Made by a program: the position numbers and the translations under genes. A model generated the notes under the pieces. The model searched no databases, was not told the DNA's origin, and saw only the letters and a list, made by a program, of their open reading frames with translations. Positions 19,110 through 29,128 of a stretch of DNA of 64,000 bases are shown here, one piece after another (the first letter of the stretch is position 1; the number at the start of each line of letters is the position of its first letter). Origin of the DNA: Pseudoalteromonas sp. R3 (GTDB lineage: Bacteria > Pseudomonadota > Gammaproteobacteria > Enterobacterales > Alteromonadaceae); NCBI RefSeq assembly GCF_004014715.1, contig NZ_CP034834.1, positions 1,116,001 to 1,180,000 on the forward strand. The letters run 5' to 3'.

Positions 19110-20333
19110 CTAAGCTAGCGAGAGGAAAAACCCTGCAATTGCTGCGCTCATTAGGTTAGCCATAGACCCTGCTAAAACCGCCCTGAGCCCTAAGCGTGCG
19201 ATATCCTTTCGTCGACTTGGCGCCATACCGCCCAGTCCGCCTAGTAAGATGGCTATCGATGACAAGTTAGCAAATCCACATAACGCGAATGTGACAATCG
19301 CTTGTGTGTGTTCACTTAACGTGTCGCGATAATTCATAAAGTCCAGGTAAGCAACAAACTCATTCACAACCAATTTCTGGCCGATAAAGCTGCCCGCCTG
19401 AGTGGCTTCTGCCCAAGGTACACCCAACATCCAGGCAACCGGAGCAAATACATAGCCTAAAATCTCTTGTAATGTCAGTGTTGGATGATCAAAGAAACCA
19501 CCAATACCACCTAACAAACCGTTCAAGAGTGCAATCAGTGCTACAAATGCTAATAGCATTGCACCTACATTCAGCGCCAAATGCATACCACTTGAAGCAC
19601 CTGCTGCTGCTGCATCGATCACATTAACCGGCTTGTCGTCGCCGCTATCAACCTCGGCAAGGTTTTCTTTCGGCTTTTCGGTTTCCGGCACAATCATCTT
19701 GGCCATCAGGAAACCACCTGGTGCAGCCATAAAGCTGGCCGCGATCAGATATTTTAGCTCGACACCAATAGCAACATAGCCAGCCATAACTGACCCTGCT
19801 ACCGTTGCCAGACCACCTACCATAACGGCAAAGAGCTCTGACTGGGTCATCTTAGGAATAAAAGGTTTTACAATTAAAGGTGCTTCAGTTTGTCCAACAA
19901 AAATGTTTGCCGTTGCTGACAAAGATTCAGGTCTGGACGTTTTCAGCAGCTTTTGTAGACCTCCCCCTAAGATTTTGATGATCCACTCCATAATGCCGAT
20001 GTGGTATAACACACCCACTAATGCGGAGAAGAATACGATCACCGGTAATACCTGGATCGCAAAAATAAACCCTATGTTGTCTGCACCCGCTAACGGGCCA
20101 AACAGGAAACTGATCCCGTCGTTGGCGTAACCAATGACAGATGAAACCGCTTTCGACATAGCCGCAAGCGCGTTTTTACCGGCTTCTACAAAAAGTACAA
20201 AGCCACCAATGAGTATTTGCATGATAAATGCGATACCCACGGTTCGATAATTAATGGCACTACGCTTGGTGGAAGCTGCGTAGGCGATGGCCAGTAGCAT
20301 TAACATGCCGACTAAGCTCATTATTGTTGTCAT
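19110..20333 (-). CDS. nupC: NupC-type concentrative nucleoside transporter
   Basis: A 407-residue inner-membrane CNT-family symporter that imports nucleosides with sodium or protons. Typical elements are the N-terminal hydrophobic repeats, the conserved [44 protein letters not shown] and [13 protein letters not shown]. It begins 17 bases after udk and is divergent from deoB-deoD, forming one nucleoside-uptake-and-use region. Two matching operators in the shared upstream region suggest common control. The symbol is used for family similarity. Confidence 0.9.
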   Translation of the reverse strand: MTTIMSLVGMLMLLAIAYAASTKRSAINYRTVGIAFIMQILIGGFVLFVEAGKNALAAMSKAVSSVIGYANDGISFLFGPLAGADNIGFIFAIQVLPVIVFFSALVGVLYHIGIMEWIIKILGGGLQKLLKTSRPESLSATANIFVGQTEAPLIVKPFIPKMTQSELFAVMVGGLATVAGSVMAGYVAIGVELKYLIAASFMAAPGGFLMAKMIVPETEKPKENLAEVDSGDDKPVNVIDAAAAGASSGMHLALNVGAMLLAFVALIALLNGLLGGIGGFFDHPTLTLQEILGYVFAPVAWMLGVPWAEATQAGSFIGQKLVVNEFVAYLDFMNYRDTLSEHTQAIVTFALCGFANLSSIAILLGGLGGMAPSRRKDIARLGLRAVLAGSMANLMSAAIAGFFLSLA

Positions 20334-20350
20334 GCCAGATTGTTCCCGTA

Positions 20351-20980
20351 TTATTCTTGCAGTAAATATTTTATTTTACTTTTAATAATATCAATCGCAA
20401 CGCGATTCATACCGCCACGGGTAACGACCAAGTCGGCATTGTGCTTTGAAGGCTCAATAAACTGGTAAAACATGGGTCTTACCGTTGCCTGATATTGCTC
20501 AACCACCGAAGAGATACTTCTACCGCGAGTTTCTATGTCTCGTTGCATTCTTCGCAGCAGACAGATATCAAGCGGCGTATCAATAAATACCTTGATATCA
20601 AATTCTTCGATTAATGCTGGATCGCTTAACAGTAAGATCCCTTCAACGACTAATATCTTTGCCGGGTTTACCGTGCGTGTCTCACTACTGCGTGTATGTT
20701 GAGCATAGTCGTAAGTCGGTACTTGTACAGACTTACCTTGACGCAGTTGCGTCAGGTGCTCTTTCATTAACGCATGTTCAAACGCATCCGGATGGTCATA
20801 GTTCGTTTGAGTTCTGTGTTCAAACGGCAAATGCGATTGATCTTTATAATAGGCGTCTTCTTCTATAACGGCGATGGCACCCGATTCAAGTTCGTTTACT
20901 AATTCGTTATAAATAGTTTGACTAAAAAGAGACTTACCGGACGCAGATGCGCCGGCGATGGCTATAATTGTTCGTGTCAC
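20351..20980 (-). CDS. udk: Uridine kinase
   Basis: A 209-residue cytosolic kinase that phosphorylates uridine and cytidine. The Walker A loop GASASGKS lies at residues 9-16, followed by the family's [12 protein letters not shown] and [10 protein letters not shown], then VVEGILLL and [12 protein letters not shown]. Length is normal. It is the first gene of a udk-nupC unit: the transporter starts 17 bases downstream. The upstream region holds the paired palindromic sites shared with deoB. Confidence 0.93.
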   Translation of the reverse strand: MTRTIIAIAGASASGKSLFSQTIYNELVNELESGAIAVIEEDAYYKDQSHLPFEHRTQTNYDHPDAFEHALMKEHLTQLRQGKSVQVPTYDYAQHTRSSETRTVNPAKILVVEGILLLSDPALIEEFDIKVFIDTPLDICLLRRMQRDIETRGRSISSVVEQYQATVRPMFYQFIEPSKHNADLVVTRGGMNRVAIDIIKSKIKYLLQE

Positions 20981-21094
20981 TAAAGTTCACACCCAGCAGT
21001 TGTTAATGTTGGAAGATCACAATAGCAAAAAAGACACGATTAATCTCTTTTGCCTCGCTTAAGGATCAAATTTAATTGTTTTGGTTATAACAAA

Positions 21095-21113
21095 ACAGGA
21101 CTTATGTCCGCTG
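21095..21113. promoter_or_regulatory. Putative nucleoside operator, site 1
   Basis: ACAGGACTTATGTCCGCTG contains the palindromic core GGAC-TTAT-GTCC (21098-21109). It is the inverted counterpart of site 2 and lies closer to udk-nupC. Which regulator binds is not known. Confidence 0.7.
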
Positions 21114-21176
21114 GTCCAATTAGTGACGGGATTTAATTAATATAGGTACAAATGGTTTTTTGTTATGCTTTTATGA

Positions 21177-21195
21177 CAGCGGACTTATGTCCTGT
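21177..21195. promoter_or_regulatory. Putative nucleoside operator, site 2
   Basis: CAGCGGACTTATGTCCTGT carries the same 12-base core (21181-21192), with flanks that are the reverse complement of those of site 1. The core centres are 83 bases apart, close to eight helical turns, so two bound proteins would face the same side. It lies about 100 bases before deoB. Confidence 0.7.
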
Positions 21196-21296
21196 ACGTT
21201 AATTTTGGCTACAAATAAAGTAACACCCTCTGACGAGTATCGATGACAGAAAAACAAAATCGCAGCGCGTCAGAATAAACAGATAAGAGGTAGATT

Positions 21297-22511
21297 ATGG
21301 CAAGAGCAATCATATTAATGGCGGACAGCTTAGGAATAGGGGCTGCACCTGATGCCGATAAATTTGGAGATGCTGGTGCCAATACCTTAGCTCATCTGTT
21401 AGCAGCTTATAAGAAAGAGAAAGGCGAGGCTCTATCTCTACCCAATTTAAGTAAGTTGGGGCTTATTGCAGCGTGTGAAGCTGCAGGCAAAGAAACGTGT
21501 GAAGTTGCTGAGCGTATAGAGCCGCAGGCAGCCTGGGGCTACGCAAAAGAGTTATCCAGCGGTAAAGACACGCCGTCTGGGCACTGGGAAATGGCAGGCG
21601 TACCTGTGTTATTTGAGTGGGGATATTTCCCAAATACACAGCCTTGTTTCCCGCAAGAATTTATTGATGAGTTGTGCAAGCGTGCAGAAATCCCGGGTAT
21701 TTTGGGCAACTGTTATGCATCAGGCACGACTATATTAGAGCAACTGGGTGAAGAGCACGTCAAAACTGGCATGCCTATTTGCTACACCTCAGTTGACAGT
21801 GTGTTTCAAATAGCCGCACATGAGCAGTCATTCGGCCTTGACAAACTTTATCAGGTATGTGAAATCGCACGGGCACTGCTTGATGAAATGAATATAGGAC
21901 GAGTGATTGCGCGGCCATTTATAGGCACTTCGAGTGCCGACTTTATTCGTACTGGTAATCGTCGCGATTACTCAGTGTTGCCACCGTCGCCTACAGTATT
22001 AGATAAGCTGGCGAATGATGGTGGTGAAGTAATTAGTATAGGTAAAATTGCTGATATCTACGCACATCAAGGCATTACGCAAAAGCATAAAGCACCTGGG
22101 TTGATGAATCTGCTGGAAAAAACCAGCGAAGTCATCGACAGTGCGCCGGACCATAGCCTGATCTTCACCAATTTGGTGGATTTCGACGAAAAGTTTGGTC
22201 ACCGCCGCAATGCGGTAGGGTATGCTGAAGCGTTGGCACAATTTGATGCCTATTTACCGACTATACTCGACCAGTTAAAAGACGATGATCTGCTGCTTAT
22301 TACGGCTGATCACGGTTGTGATCCGACCGCACCGGGCACAGACCACACCCGCGAATATGTGCCAGTATTGGCGTATCGCAACGGAATGAACAATACTCCG
22401 TTAGGTGAAAGAAACAGCTTCGCAGATATGGGCCAGACACTGGCTCAATGGTTTAACTTATCTGCTTGTGATTATGGTGACGGCTTTGCAGCCAAACTCG
22501 CTAAGGCTTGA
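21297..22511 (+). CDS. deoB: Phosphopentomutase
   Basis: A 404-residue alkaline-phosphatase-superfamily enzyme that interconverts (deoxy)ribose 1- and 5-phosphates during nucleoside breakdown. Seen directly: the N-terminal metal site [49 protein letters not shown] and the C-terminal metal site [23 protein letters not shown] lies eight or so bases upstream. The gene is followed at 17 bases by deoD, which supplies its substrate. Divergent from udk-nupC across paired operators. Confidence 0.95.
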   Translation: MARAIILMADSLGIGAAPDADKFGDAGANTLAHLLAAYKKEKGEALSLPNLSKLGLIAACEAAGKETCEVAERIEPQAAWGYAKELSSGKDTPSGHWEMAGVPVLFEWGYFPNTQPCFPQEFIDELCKRAEIPGILGNCYASGTTILEQLGEEHVKTGMPICYTSVDSVFQIAAHEQSFGLDKLYQVCEIARALLDEMNIGRVIARPFIGTSSADFIRTGNRRDYSVLPPSPTVLDKLANDGGEVISIGKIADIYAHQGITQKHKAPGLMNLLEKTSEVIDSAPDHSLIFTNLVDFDEKFGHRRNAVGYAEALAQFDAYLPTILDQLKDDDLLLITADHGCDPTAPGTDHTREYVPVLAYRNGMNNTPLGERNSFADMGQTLAQWFNLSACDYGDGFAAKLAKA

Positions 22512-22528
22512 TTTAAAGGAAACATGTT

Positions 22529-23230
22529 ATGAGTACTCCGCATATTAATGCTAACCCAGGTGATTTTGCAGAAACGGTGCTAATGCCAGGGGACCCACTG
22601 CGTGCCAAGTACATTGCTGAAAACTTTTTGCAAGACGCACGTCAGGTAACGGACGTACGCAACATGTTTGGTTTTACCGGCACATACAATGGTAAGCCAG
22701 TTAGTATTATGGGCTCTGGCATGGGTATTCCATCTATGTCTATTTACGCTCGCGAGCTGATTGTCAGCTTTGGTGTTAAAAACCTAATTCGTATCGGTAC
22801 CTGTGGTGGTATCAATCAGGATACCAAAATCCGTGATGTGATCTTCGCACAAGGTGCCAGTACAGATTCCAACGTAAACCGCGCTCGTGTGCGTGGTTAT
22901 GATTTTGCAGCGCTTGCTGACTTTGGCCTGCTTGAGAACGGTGTTAACGCGGCACGTCGCCTTGGTATTGAAGCGAAAGTGGGTAATGTATACACCACAG
23001 ACACTTTCTATCAGGCTGACAGCAGCTTTTACCCTGAGCTTGATAAGTTGGGCGTACTGGCTGTTGATATGGAAACTGCGGGTCTGTATGGCGTTGCAGC
23101 TGAATACGGTGCAAAGGCAATGGCATTATTCACAGTAAGTGACCACGTGATCACTGGCGAAGCAACGCCGCCTGAAGAGCGTCAAAGCACGTTCAATGAA
23201 ATGGTTAAAATTGCACTAGAATCAATTTAA
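22529..23230 (+). CDS. deoD: Purine-nucleoside phosphorylase (DeoD type)
   Basis: A 233-residue hexameric-type PNP that splits purine (deoxy)nucleosides with phosphate. The product begins [20 protein letters not shown], and contains [38 protein letters not shown] and SDHVITGE, all characteristic of DeoD. AAAGGA precedes the ATG. It is the last gene of the deoB-deoD unit and is followed by a strong terminator. The sugar phosphate it makes is passed to DeoB. Confidence 0.96.
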   Translation: MSTPHINANPGDFAETVLMPGDPLRAKYIAENFLQDARQVTDVRNMFGFTGTYNGKPVSIMGSGMGIPSMSIYARELIVSFGVKNLIRIGTCGGINQDTKIRDVIFAQGASTDSNVNRARVRGYDFAALADFGLLENGVNAARRLGIEAKVGNVYTTDTFYQADSSFYPELDKLGVLAVDMETAGLYGVAAEYGAKAMALFTVSDHVITGEATPPEERQSTFNEMVKIALESI

Positions 23231-23321
23231 AGAATTTGGTCCTTTAACAGGGCCTCCCTGTTCCTTGGTAACGTAATCGCAGAGTTTTGGAGACACGCCT
23301 AAAACAACGCGAATCACACCC

Positions 23322-23349
23322 AAAAAGCCGCACCTGGTGCGGCTTTTTT
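23322..23349 (+). terminator. Rho-independent terminator after deoD
   Basis: AAAAAGCCGCACC and GGTGCGGCTTTTT form a strong hairpin followed by a run of T. It closes the deoB-deoD unit. Confidence 0.93.
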
Positions 23350-23423
23350 TTGTCTGAAATTTGTTGCTCTAATATCTCTACTATAAACTCAGGGTAATGT
23401 ATCTAATATCAGGTCCAGATATA

Positions 23424-23714
23424 ATGGCTTTTCCGTTGAGTACGTTTGCACCCGATTTAATCTCAGACCATGGATTGCGCTTTATTCAGTGGCTGGACAC
23501 TTTCCGGTCATATAGTTCTGTTAAAAACCTGAGTAAGATGCAGCAGCAAAAGTTGCAGCAAACAGAGGCTATTGCAGCTGATTACCTCGAATTTGTCGCA
23601 TTGCTGTCGTCGCGCTACGGCCTGAATCAGGGGGTGGCGCAACGTATTTTAAAAAGAAGTCACGATTTACCTTTATCAGGCACGCTTGCCAGGCACTGGT
23701 GTGCGTCGATGTAG
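23424..23714 (+). CDS. Hypothetical small cytosolic protein
   Basis: A 96-residue, mainly helical protein from this ATG; an in-frame ATG at 23397 would add nine residues, and neither start has a strong ribosome-binding site. The product, which begins MAFPLSTFAPDLIS, shows no signal peptide or membrane segment and no family that I recognise. It sits alone between deoD and the ferredoxin reductase. Confidence 0.55.
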   Translation: MAFPLSTFAPDLISDHGLRFIQWLDTFRSYSSVKNLSKMQQQKLQQTEAIAADYLEFVALLSSRYGLNQGVAQRILKRSHDLPLSGTLARHWCASM

Positions 23715-23812
23715 AGACATAGCGTTTTGACGGTTTTAACTTAAAAATTTGTTTTTACCCCACTTTATGCCAGATTTAAGAGGCTGACATAATAAAATAA
23801 GCGGGAGCATGT

Positions 23813-24553
23813 ATGGCTAACTGGGTAAATGGTAAAGTGGTTGAAAAGCTGTGGTGGACACCCAGCCTGTTTAGTATCAAGGTAGCGGCTGATATGGACC
23901 CTTTTACTGCAGGTCAGTTTACCAAACTGGCGTTACCCGTTGAGGATAAAAAAATCTCGCGGGCATATTCTTTCGTAAACGCCCCTCAGGACCCTCTCCT
24001 TGAATTCTTTCTGATTGAAGTCCCGAATGGTCAATTATCTTCCCCACTGGCCTCGCTAGATATTGGTGATGATATTTTGGTAGCAGGAAAACCCAGCGGA
24101 TTCTTTACACTCGATGAAGTACCCGACGCCAGTGTACTGTGGATGTTAAGTACCGGTACTGCAATCGGTCCGTTTTTGTCTATGATTGGGGATGGTAAGC
24201 TCTGGAAGCGATTTGATAAAGTCGTGCTGGTCAACGGCGTGCGTCATGCGCAGGACTTGTGTTATCAGGATATGTTGCTCGATACCGAAAAAATATTTAA
24301 GCAATTTAAATATGTGCCCTTGGTGAGCCGCGAGCCAGTAGAAAACATGTTGTCCGGACGGGTCACAAGCTTACTGGAAAGTGGTGAGTTGTGTCGTCAT
24401 TGTGGGTTTGATCAGCTACCCGAGGACAGTCAGTTTATGTTATGCGGTAATCCGGAGATGGTGAAAGACACCGCGGCATTATTGCAGGGCTTAGGCTTTA
24501 CGCGTAATCGTCGCGCACAGCCCGGGCACATTACGGTAGAGCAATACTGGTGA
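23813..24553 (+). CDS. fpr: Ferredoxin/flavodoxin-NADP+ reductase
   Basis: A 246-residue FAD enzyme that moves electrons between NADPH and ferredoxin or flavodoxin in the cytosol. The FAD-binding RAYSFVNAP, the NADP-site STGTAIGPFLSM and the C-terminal CGNPEMVKDT and GHITVEQYW match bacterial Fpr, and the length is normal. It is preceded by GCGGGAG, well placed for translation. It appears monocistronic. Confidence 0.93.
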   Translation: MANWVNGKVVEKLWWTPSLFSIKVAADMDPFTAGQFTKLALPVEDKKISRAYSFVNAPQDPLLEFFLIEVPNGQLSSPLASLDIGDDILVAGKPSGFFTLDEVPDASVLWMLSTGTAIGPFLSMIGDGKLWKRFDKVVLVNGVRHAQDLCYQDMLLDTEKIFKQFKYVPLVSREPVENMLSGRVTSLLESGELCRHCGFDQLPEDSQFMLCGNPEMVKDTAALLQGLGFTRNRRAQPGHITVEQYW

Positions 24554-24680
24554 GCGCAGCAATGTATCGGGATATTGACACACGCTTTTGTGAATATTGC
24601 ACCCTTTAGACGCTGAACCTGTATTCTGTTGGCCGAATTTGCTATCTTTCAGCCCAACTTGTCCCATCAAAAGGTAATTT

Positions 24681-25184
24681 ATGAAATACCTACTTGCCCT
24701 GATCTTGTTTACCTACTCCGTTATGGGGAACGCCAACCCCGCACTCGATGATCAGGCCAGTAAATACCAGTTAGCAAAGACAGAACAGGAGCTTGCTGCT
24801 GAGGTGGTCGTCGATAAACTCATACAGGCATATAATGCACAAAATATACGACAATTTCTTGAATTATATGCAGAAGATGTTGAGTTTTATATGTATCCTC
24901 AGACGTTGATGTTTACTGGAAAAGAAAAGCTAATTGAGCGTTACGGGTTGATGTTTAAGAAAATGCACTGTCTCAAAGCGACGTCCATAAAGCGGGTTAC
25001 CCATGGCTCAATCGTCATAGATCACGAAACCTCAGAGATTTGTAGTAAAGAGCCGGGAGTGGTGGATAAACGCTCCGAGTTCGTAACCAGCTATCAGGTA
25101 GAAGACGGTAAAATCAAAAAAAGTAGTGTTCTTCCGTTAGCCTTAGAGTGCGCATCCGCTGACTATCTGAGTAGTCAGTCTTGA
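24681..25184 (+). CDS. Secreted SnoaL/NTF2-like protein
   Basis: A 167-residue protein with a signal peptide ending near residue 19 (VMGNANP), hence periplasmic or secreted. The mature part has the NTF2/SnoaL pattern: an N-terminal helix (EVVVDKLIQAYNAQNIRQFL), YAEDVEFYMYPQ and a long antiparallel sheet region. Two cysteines (HCLKA and EICSK) may form a disulfide. The fold is common and its ligand cannot be inferred. It converges on the TPR gene. Confidence 0.75.
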   Translation: MKYLLALILFTYSVMGNANPALDDQASKYQLAKTEQELAAEVVVDKLIQAYNAQNIRQFLELYAEDVEFYMYPQTLMFTGKEKLIERYGLMFKKMHCLKATSIKRVTHGSIVIDHETSEICSKEPGVVDKRSEFVTSYQVEDGKIKKSSVLPLALECASADYLSSQS

Positions 25185-25219
25185 TGCGCTGAACAGGTGT
25201 TGGCCACTGATTCGCTTTC

Positions 25220-26101
25220 TTACCAGTGCTCTACCAGCTCCTTAAAGCTTGGGTTGCTTTCCAGCACCTGAAATGACGGCTCGTGTGTTAGTTCGTTTTT
25301 CAGGTTTGGTGAGTAAGCCAGGGCCATTTTAATGTCGGCTATGGCATCTGCTTGTTGCTCCAGCATGGCATAAGCACAGGCGCGTTGCCAGTAGGCATAG
25401 CCATAGTCGCTGTCGATTTCCAGTGCCTGATTACACAGGTTAATTGCCGGGCCGGTTTGCTCCAGTTCCAACAGTGCATCGGCTTTGTAAACTAGCGCCT
25501 CAACGTCATCCGGGTGGCGTTTTAGTATCTCGTCGTACATCTCAATTTTACCCTGCATATCACTTTCAAGATTGGCTCGCATCCATAGCGAGTGGATCTC
25601 ATTCGTAATTGTGATTTTCCGCTGGTTATTTAATATCTCTTCGGAGCGCTCTTTGAGCTTTTCTTCCAGGGTGCCTAGCCTTTGTTCATACTCTGCCGTG
25701 ATATCACCTACTCGGTCATTCACCGTTTCTTCTACTTTATTTTTGATATCACGGAGTGAGTTCCACCCGGCCAGTACTAAAAGCGATGCGGTGGCGGTAA
25801 TAATAAACAGCACGTTGTTAATGGTGTCGGTGGTATAGGTTAGTGCTCGGTCAGCTGCATCTAGCTGTTTGTGAGTAAGCTGTAAGGTGACATCTTCACG
25901 TAATTTTTGCTGATCCTGCCGTAAGGATTTTAATTCATCGAGAACATAGCGTTCCATCAACGGCCGGTACATTGGCTCTTTCAGCTGTTGTAATGCTTGT
26001 TCTTGCTGCTGTTCAGTCAGGGTTGTTGTGGGTTGTGAGGTGTTTGCTGTAAGCGTCCCGCAAAACATTAAAGAGACGAAAAGAAGGATATTTTTAATCA
26101 T
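25220..26101 (-). CDS. Membrane-anchored TPR protein
   Basis: A 293-residue protein. The start at 26101 is chosen because it opens a good signal peptide (MIKNILLFVSLMFCGTLTAN); an upstream in-frame extension would overlap the divergent gene. After a Gln-rich coiled region comes a membrane segment (VLFIITATASLLVLAGW, near residue 105), another coiled coil, and C-terminal tetratricopeptide repeats (residues 195-285; for example DVEALVYKADALLELEQT). It probably organises proteins at the envelope. No enzymatic motif was seen. Confidence 0.78.
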   Translation of the reverse strand: MIKNILLFVSLMFCGTLTANTSQPTTTLTEQQQEQALQQLKEPMYRPLMERYVLDELKSLRQDQQKLREDVTLQLTHKQLDAADRALTYTTDTINNVLFIITATASLLVLAGWNSLRDIKNKVEETVNDRVGDITAEYEQRLGTLEEKLKERSEEILNNQRKITITNEIHSLWMRANLESDMQGKIEMYDEILKRHPDDVEALVYKADALLELEQTGPAINLCNQALEIDSDYGYAYWQRACAYAMLEQQADAIADIKMALAYSPNLKNELTHEPSFQVLESNPSFKELVEHW

Positions 26102-26221
26102 AGCAGTGATCTGTTTGAGAGTTTGGTCTAGCATGGTGCATGAGAGGCTTAGAAATTGCAAAGCTGGCAGGCATGTTTGAGCAAAATCTGGTCGAGACAA
26201 CAGGCACTGAGGTTAAGTAGA

Positions 26222-27016
26222 TTGCATGACGAATTGCACAGTATTTCGGGAGCATTTTTCACCTTACTGGCATCTATAGTGTGTTTCAGTCACTTGGCCG
26301 TTGCAGGTACTGAGCCTCGGCCTATTCTTGCGCCCGACTCTGAACCTGATATTCAACTACATGTTGTCACAGAGCAGTGGGTGCCATATAACTTTATCAA
26401 CCAGCACGGTGAAGTGGACGGGCGTGCCACTCAGAAAGTGCGGGAAGTGCTAGATACCGCCGGGATCAGTTATGAAATATTGGTGTTTCCCTGGACTAGG
26501 GCAATGAAAATAGCACAAACTCAGCCTAATACTATGATTTACTCTATTTTTCGTACCTCTGATCGAGAGGCCAAATTTGAGTGGGCTTGTCCATTGTTAA
26601 GACCAGTTAAGGAGCACCTCTTCCGCCTTACATCTCGAGAAGATATTCAGCTTGATTCACTGGATGATGCTAAACGTTATATTACCGCACTGGTTAGGGG
26701 CAGTGTGGTACATGAATACTTACTCAGTAAAGGCTTTAAGGGCGGTGTTAACCTGGACGTGTCAGCAGATCCCAGCTCTTTGATTAAAAAACTGCTGGCA
26801 GGGCGTGTTGATTTTCTGATCACAACAGAATATACCATCTTTGAGTCTTTAAGATTGCTTGGTAAACCCTATGAGGTAGTTACCTCTGCGCTGGAAGTAC
26901 GTGAGCGTACCGGAGAAAGAGCCTGTATGGCATTTCATCCCCACACTGATAGCGACATTATCAATAAAGTACGTCGCGCACTGGCCGAACACAATCGGCA
27001 CTATATCGGACCTTAA
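26222..27016 (+). CDS. Periplasmic solute-binding protein (family 3-like)
   Basis: A 264-residue protein with a signal peptide ending near LAVAG and the body of an extracellular solute-binding protein (SBP_bac_3-like): VTEQWVPYNFINQHGEVDG, VFPWTRAMKIAQ and YSIFRTSDREAKFEW. Marine bacteria carry many such orphan versions without a transporter. The start is uncertain: no ATG is suitable, and TTG at 26222, nine bases after GAGG, is the best choice; a longer version from TTG 26156 is also open. There are no ABC-transporter genes beside it. Confidence 0.75.
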   Translation: MHDELHSISGAFFTLLASIVCFSHLAVAGTEPRPILAPDSEPDIQLHVVTEQWVPYNFINQHGEVDGRATQKVREVLDTAGISYEILVFPWTRAMKIAQTQPNTMIYSIFRTSDREAKFEWACPLLRPVKEHLFRLTSREDIQLDSLDDAKRYITALVRGSVVHEYLLSKGFKGGVNLDVSADPSSLIKKLLAGRVDFLITTEYTIFESLRLLGKPYEVVTSALEVRERTGERACMAFHPHTDSDIINKVRRALAEHNRHYIGP

Positions 27017-27141
27017 GTACTGGTTTACATTCTCAGTCACAATAACAGTTTAATTCTTGAACAATACTTGTTGCTCTGTCACAGTGATAAAGCAACGAGA
27101 ACTGTTGCCGTTATATAAAAATATAATCAAGGAGTTAGAGA

Positions 27142-28629
27142 ATGAATAAAATGAGAATGGTATTTCCGTTGCTGGCATGTCTGCTAGCTGCTATTGCCTT
27201 TAAAAGCATGGCAATGAGTTTGTCCGAATTACACAATATTAAAAAGGGGAAATTTTTTCTTACTGGTAATGGGTTAGTTGAACCAGTGGCGTATTTAGTC
27301 TTAAACAAGCACGAAGTGGGTCAATATGAAGGTAATATCGCAAGCCCGATTGAATGGCGTAAGACCGCAAATGGGCTTCAGATAAGGCTGCTATCTCCCG
27401 AAATGCTTGGTGAGTACACTGAGCAGGGGGTCGTATTTCGTGCTGAAGTTTATCAATGGAGTATTCGTCCCTCAGAAAATAGCCAGGGCGTTGAGTATGT
27501 CCAGCATACGCGGATAGTTCGCACAGATACAATGGACGCTGTGGATACAGCGGAACAAAGCTTTGATGGGACTTTGTTGCCAGAGCGCGAAATGGGTGAG
27601 TGGGAGATTGACCTGACGCAGGGAACCTGGTCACTTCCGGACGTAGATTACGTTTTTTACGACGCTTTTAATATGTCTGCATTTGGTGCCGTTGAAGCGC
27701 GCTTTTTCGAAAATGGGCGTGGCCAAATGGTGCATTATGATAAGCGGGTGAGTCGCTTTAAGTGGCGCGTAAAAAGAAATCGACTGATGCTAAAATATTG
27801 GCAGGATGGTCAGAAGAGAAAACTCACGTTCAGAATCGTAGATACTTTGGCAGACTCTGGATTACGTATTGTTATGCATGTCAAAAACCAGGCTGATACA
27901 GCGCCATTGGTTCGTACCGGGCTGATGCTCAAAGATCAAGGTACGAAGTTTAGTTATGAGAATGCTGTAGGAACCTGGTTGAATGACAGTGTGCGCTATG
28001 ACTATTACGACGATCATGTATATATTCCAAATGTGGCTTTTCCGGCGGCAACCTGGGCGTTCAATCAGGCGGGCGAAATAGAGCGACAGAAAATAGTCCA
28101 TCCTGAACTGGGTCCAGTTCCGGTGTGTCCGGATGATACATGCTATGTGTCATGCACTTTTACACTGAATCTATTGGCACGAGACGAAGAGGCTATGTAT
28201 GTCTCAATACAGACTGACTCAGAGTTAGTCGATGGTGGCCCACATTTCTTTATGGGTAAAGCGGTTGCAAAGTTCCAAGTCAAACCACATCAGAGCGTAT
28301 CGGCGTTTGATTATAGTTGGCTTGGCCTGACGACCATCACATTCAAATCGAACAATGATTCGACGCCCTACTTCTTTGCAATGATGCCCTCAGCAACTGG
28401 CTCCTGGGATTATATGTATTCAAAGGGGGCGCCCGAAAATGTTCAGGGGCAATTCTCAGTTGTGGATGGTAAGTTACACCTTGAAACGTCACAGGGCATA
28501 CAAATCCTGGAAATTGTCCATTCGACTCGGGATTCATTAGAGGTATGCCGCTACGATCAAAATGGTACCTGTGAAGAAGGAGACAACCTTATACTGGCGT
28601 TCCATAATGGCACTCACTTGCTTGACTAG
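27142..28629 (+). CDS. Hypothetical secreted protein
   Basis: A 495-residue protein with a signal peptide (residues 1-24, ending KSMAMS). The remainder is rich in beta strands and aromatic residues, and contains two stretches that look alike: DVDYVFYDAFNMSAFGAVEA and SVRYDYYDDHVYIPNVAFP, suggesting an internal duplication. Three cysteines cluster in CPDDTCYVSC. AAGGAG precedes the ATG. I do not recognise a family and give no function. Confidence 0.7.
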   Translation: MNKMRMVFPLLACLLAAIAFKSMAMSLSELHNIKKGKFFLTGNGLVEPVAYLVLNKHEVGQYEGNIASPIEWRKTANGLQIRLLSPEMLGEYTEQGVVFRAEVYQWSIRPSENSQGVEYVQHTRIVRTDTMDAVDTAEQSFDGTLLPEREMGEWEIDLTQGTWSLPDVDYVFYDAFNMSAFGAVEARFFENGRGQMVHYDKRVSRFKWRVKRNRLMLKYWQDGQKRKLTFRIVDTLADSGLRIVMHVKNQADTAPLVRTGLMLKDQGTKFSYENAVGTWLNDSVRYDYYDDHVYIPNVAFPAATWAFNQAGEIERQKIVHPELGPVPVCPDDTCYVSCTFTLNLLARDEEAMYVSIQTDSELVDGGPHFFMGKAVAKFQVKPHQSVSAFDYSWLGLTTITFKSNNDSTPYFFAMMPSATGSWDYMYSKGAPENVQGQFSVVDGKLHLETSQGIQILEIVHSTRDSLEVCRYDQNGTCEEGDNLILAFHNGTHLLD

Positions 28630-28654
28630 ATACGGATAAAGCCAAACTTGCTTG

Positions 28655-28682
28655 ATGAGGCCTGCCTGCGGGCTGGCCTCAT
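28655..28682. terminator. Stem-loop between convergent genes
   Basis: ATGAGGCC (28655-28662) pairs with GGCCTCAT (28675-28682). It lies where the 27142-28629 gene meets the minus-strand gene ending at 28679, and may serve either strand. Confidence 0.55.
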
Positions 28683-28975
28683 ACCGGTGTACTTGCCAGT
28701 AATTGGTATAGTACAACAACCAGAAGAAGCGACACACAAACAATTAGATAAAGTGTTGAAGTAGAGCGCTCATTGGGCTCTGCGACCAGGTGCTTGTGAT
28801 ATAGCTGGCGGCCATAACCTGCGTTGATATCAGTATGTACTTGCTTGCTTCGTGGAAAGATCAGTAGTCCCAAAGTGACAAGCAGGCCAGAATTGACCCA
28901 TTGACCTTTTAGAAGAGTGAGTACAGCTAAAGTGAGCAAGGCAATGCTCGCGATCCATCTTAATAAATACGTCAT
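28679..28975 (-). CDS. Hypothetical small membrane protein
   Basis: A 98-residue protein with two N-terminal hydrophobic segments (about residues 5-22 and 28-42), a basic and polar loop (PRSKQVHTDINAGYGRQL), and a C-terminal membrane segment (residues 75-92). No family is recognised. It is transcribed alone on the minus strand. Confidence 0.6.
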   Translation of the reverse strand: MTYLLRWIASIALLTLAVLTLLKGQWVNSGLLVTLGLLIFPRSKQVHTDINAGYGRQLYHKHLVAEPNERSTSTLYLIVCVSLLLVVVLYQLLASTPV

Positions 28976-29128
28976 AGTGCGTCCGATGCAGTAAAAGAGT
29001 CAGGCTGTACTCTAGAGCTTGGATTCTAATCTTGCAAGTCAATTGTCCCCAAAATGAAAAAATTACAGGTTTAACCTATTTTTCTCACTAACTGAGTAGG
29101 TTATGTCTCACATTTTGTTGCACCGACG

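Noticed and set aside
26102..26200. A longer N terminus of the TPR protein
   Set aside because: It would overlap the divergent gene and place 33 residues before an obvious signal peptide.
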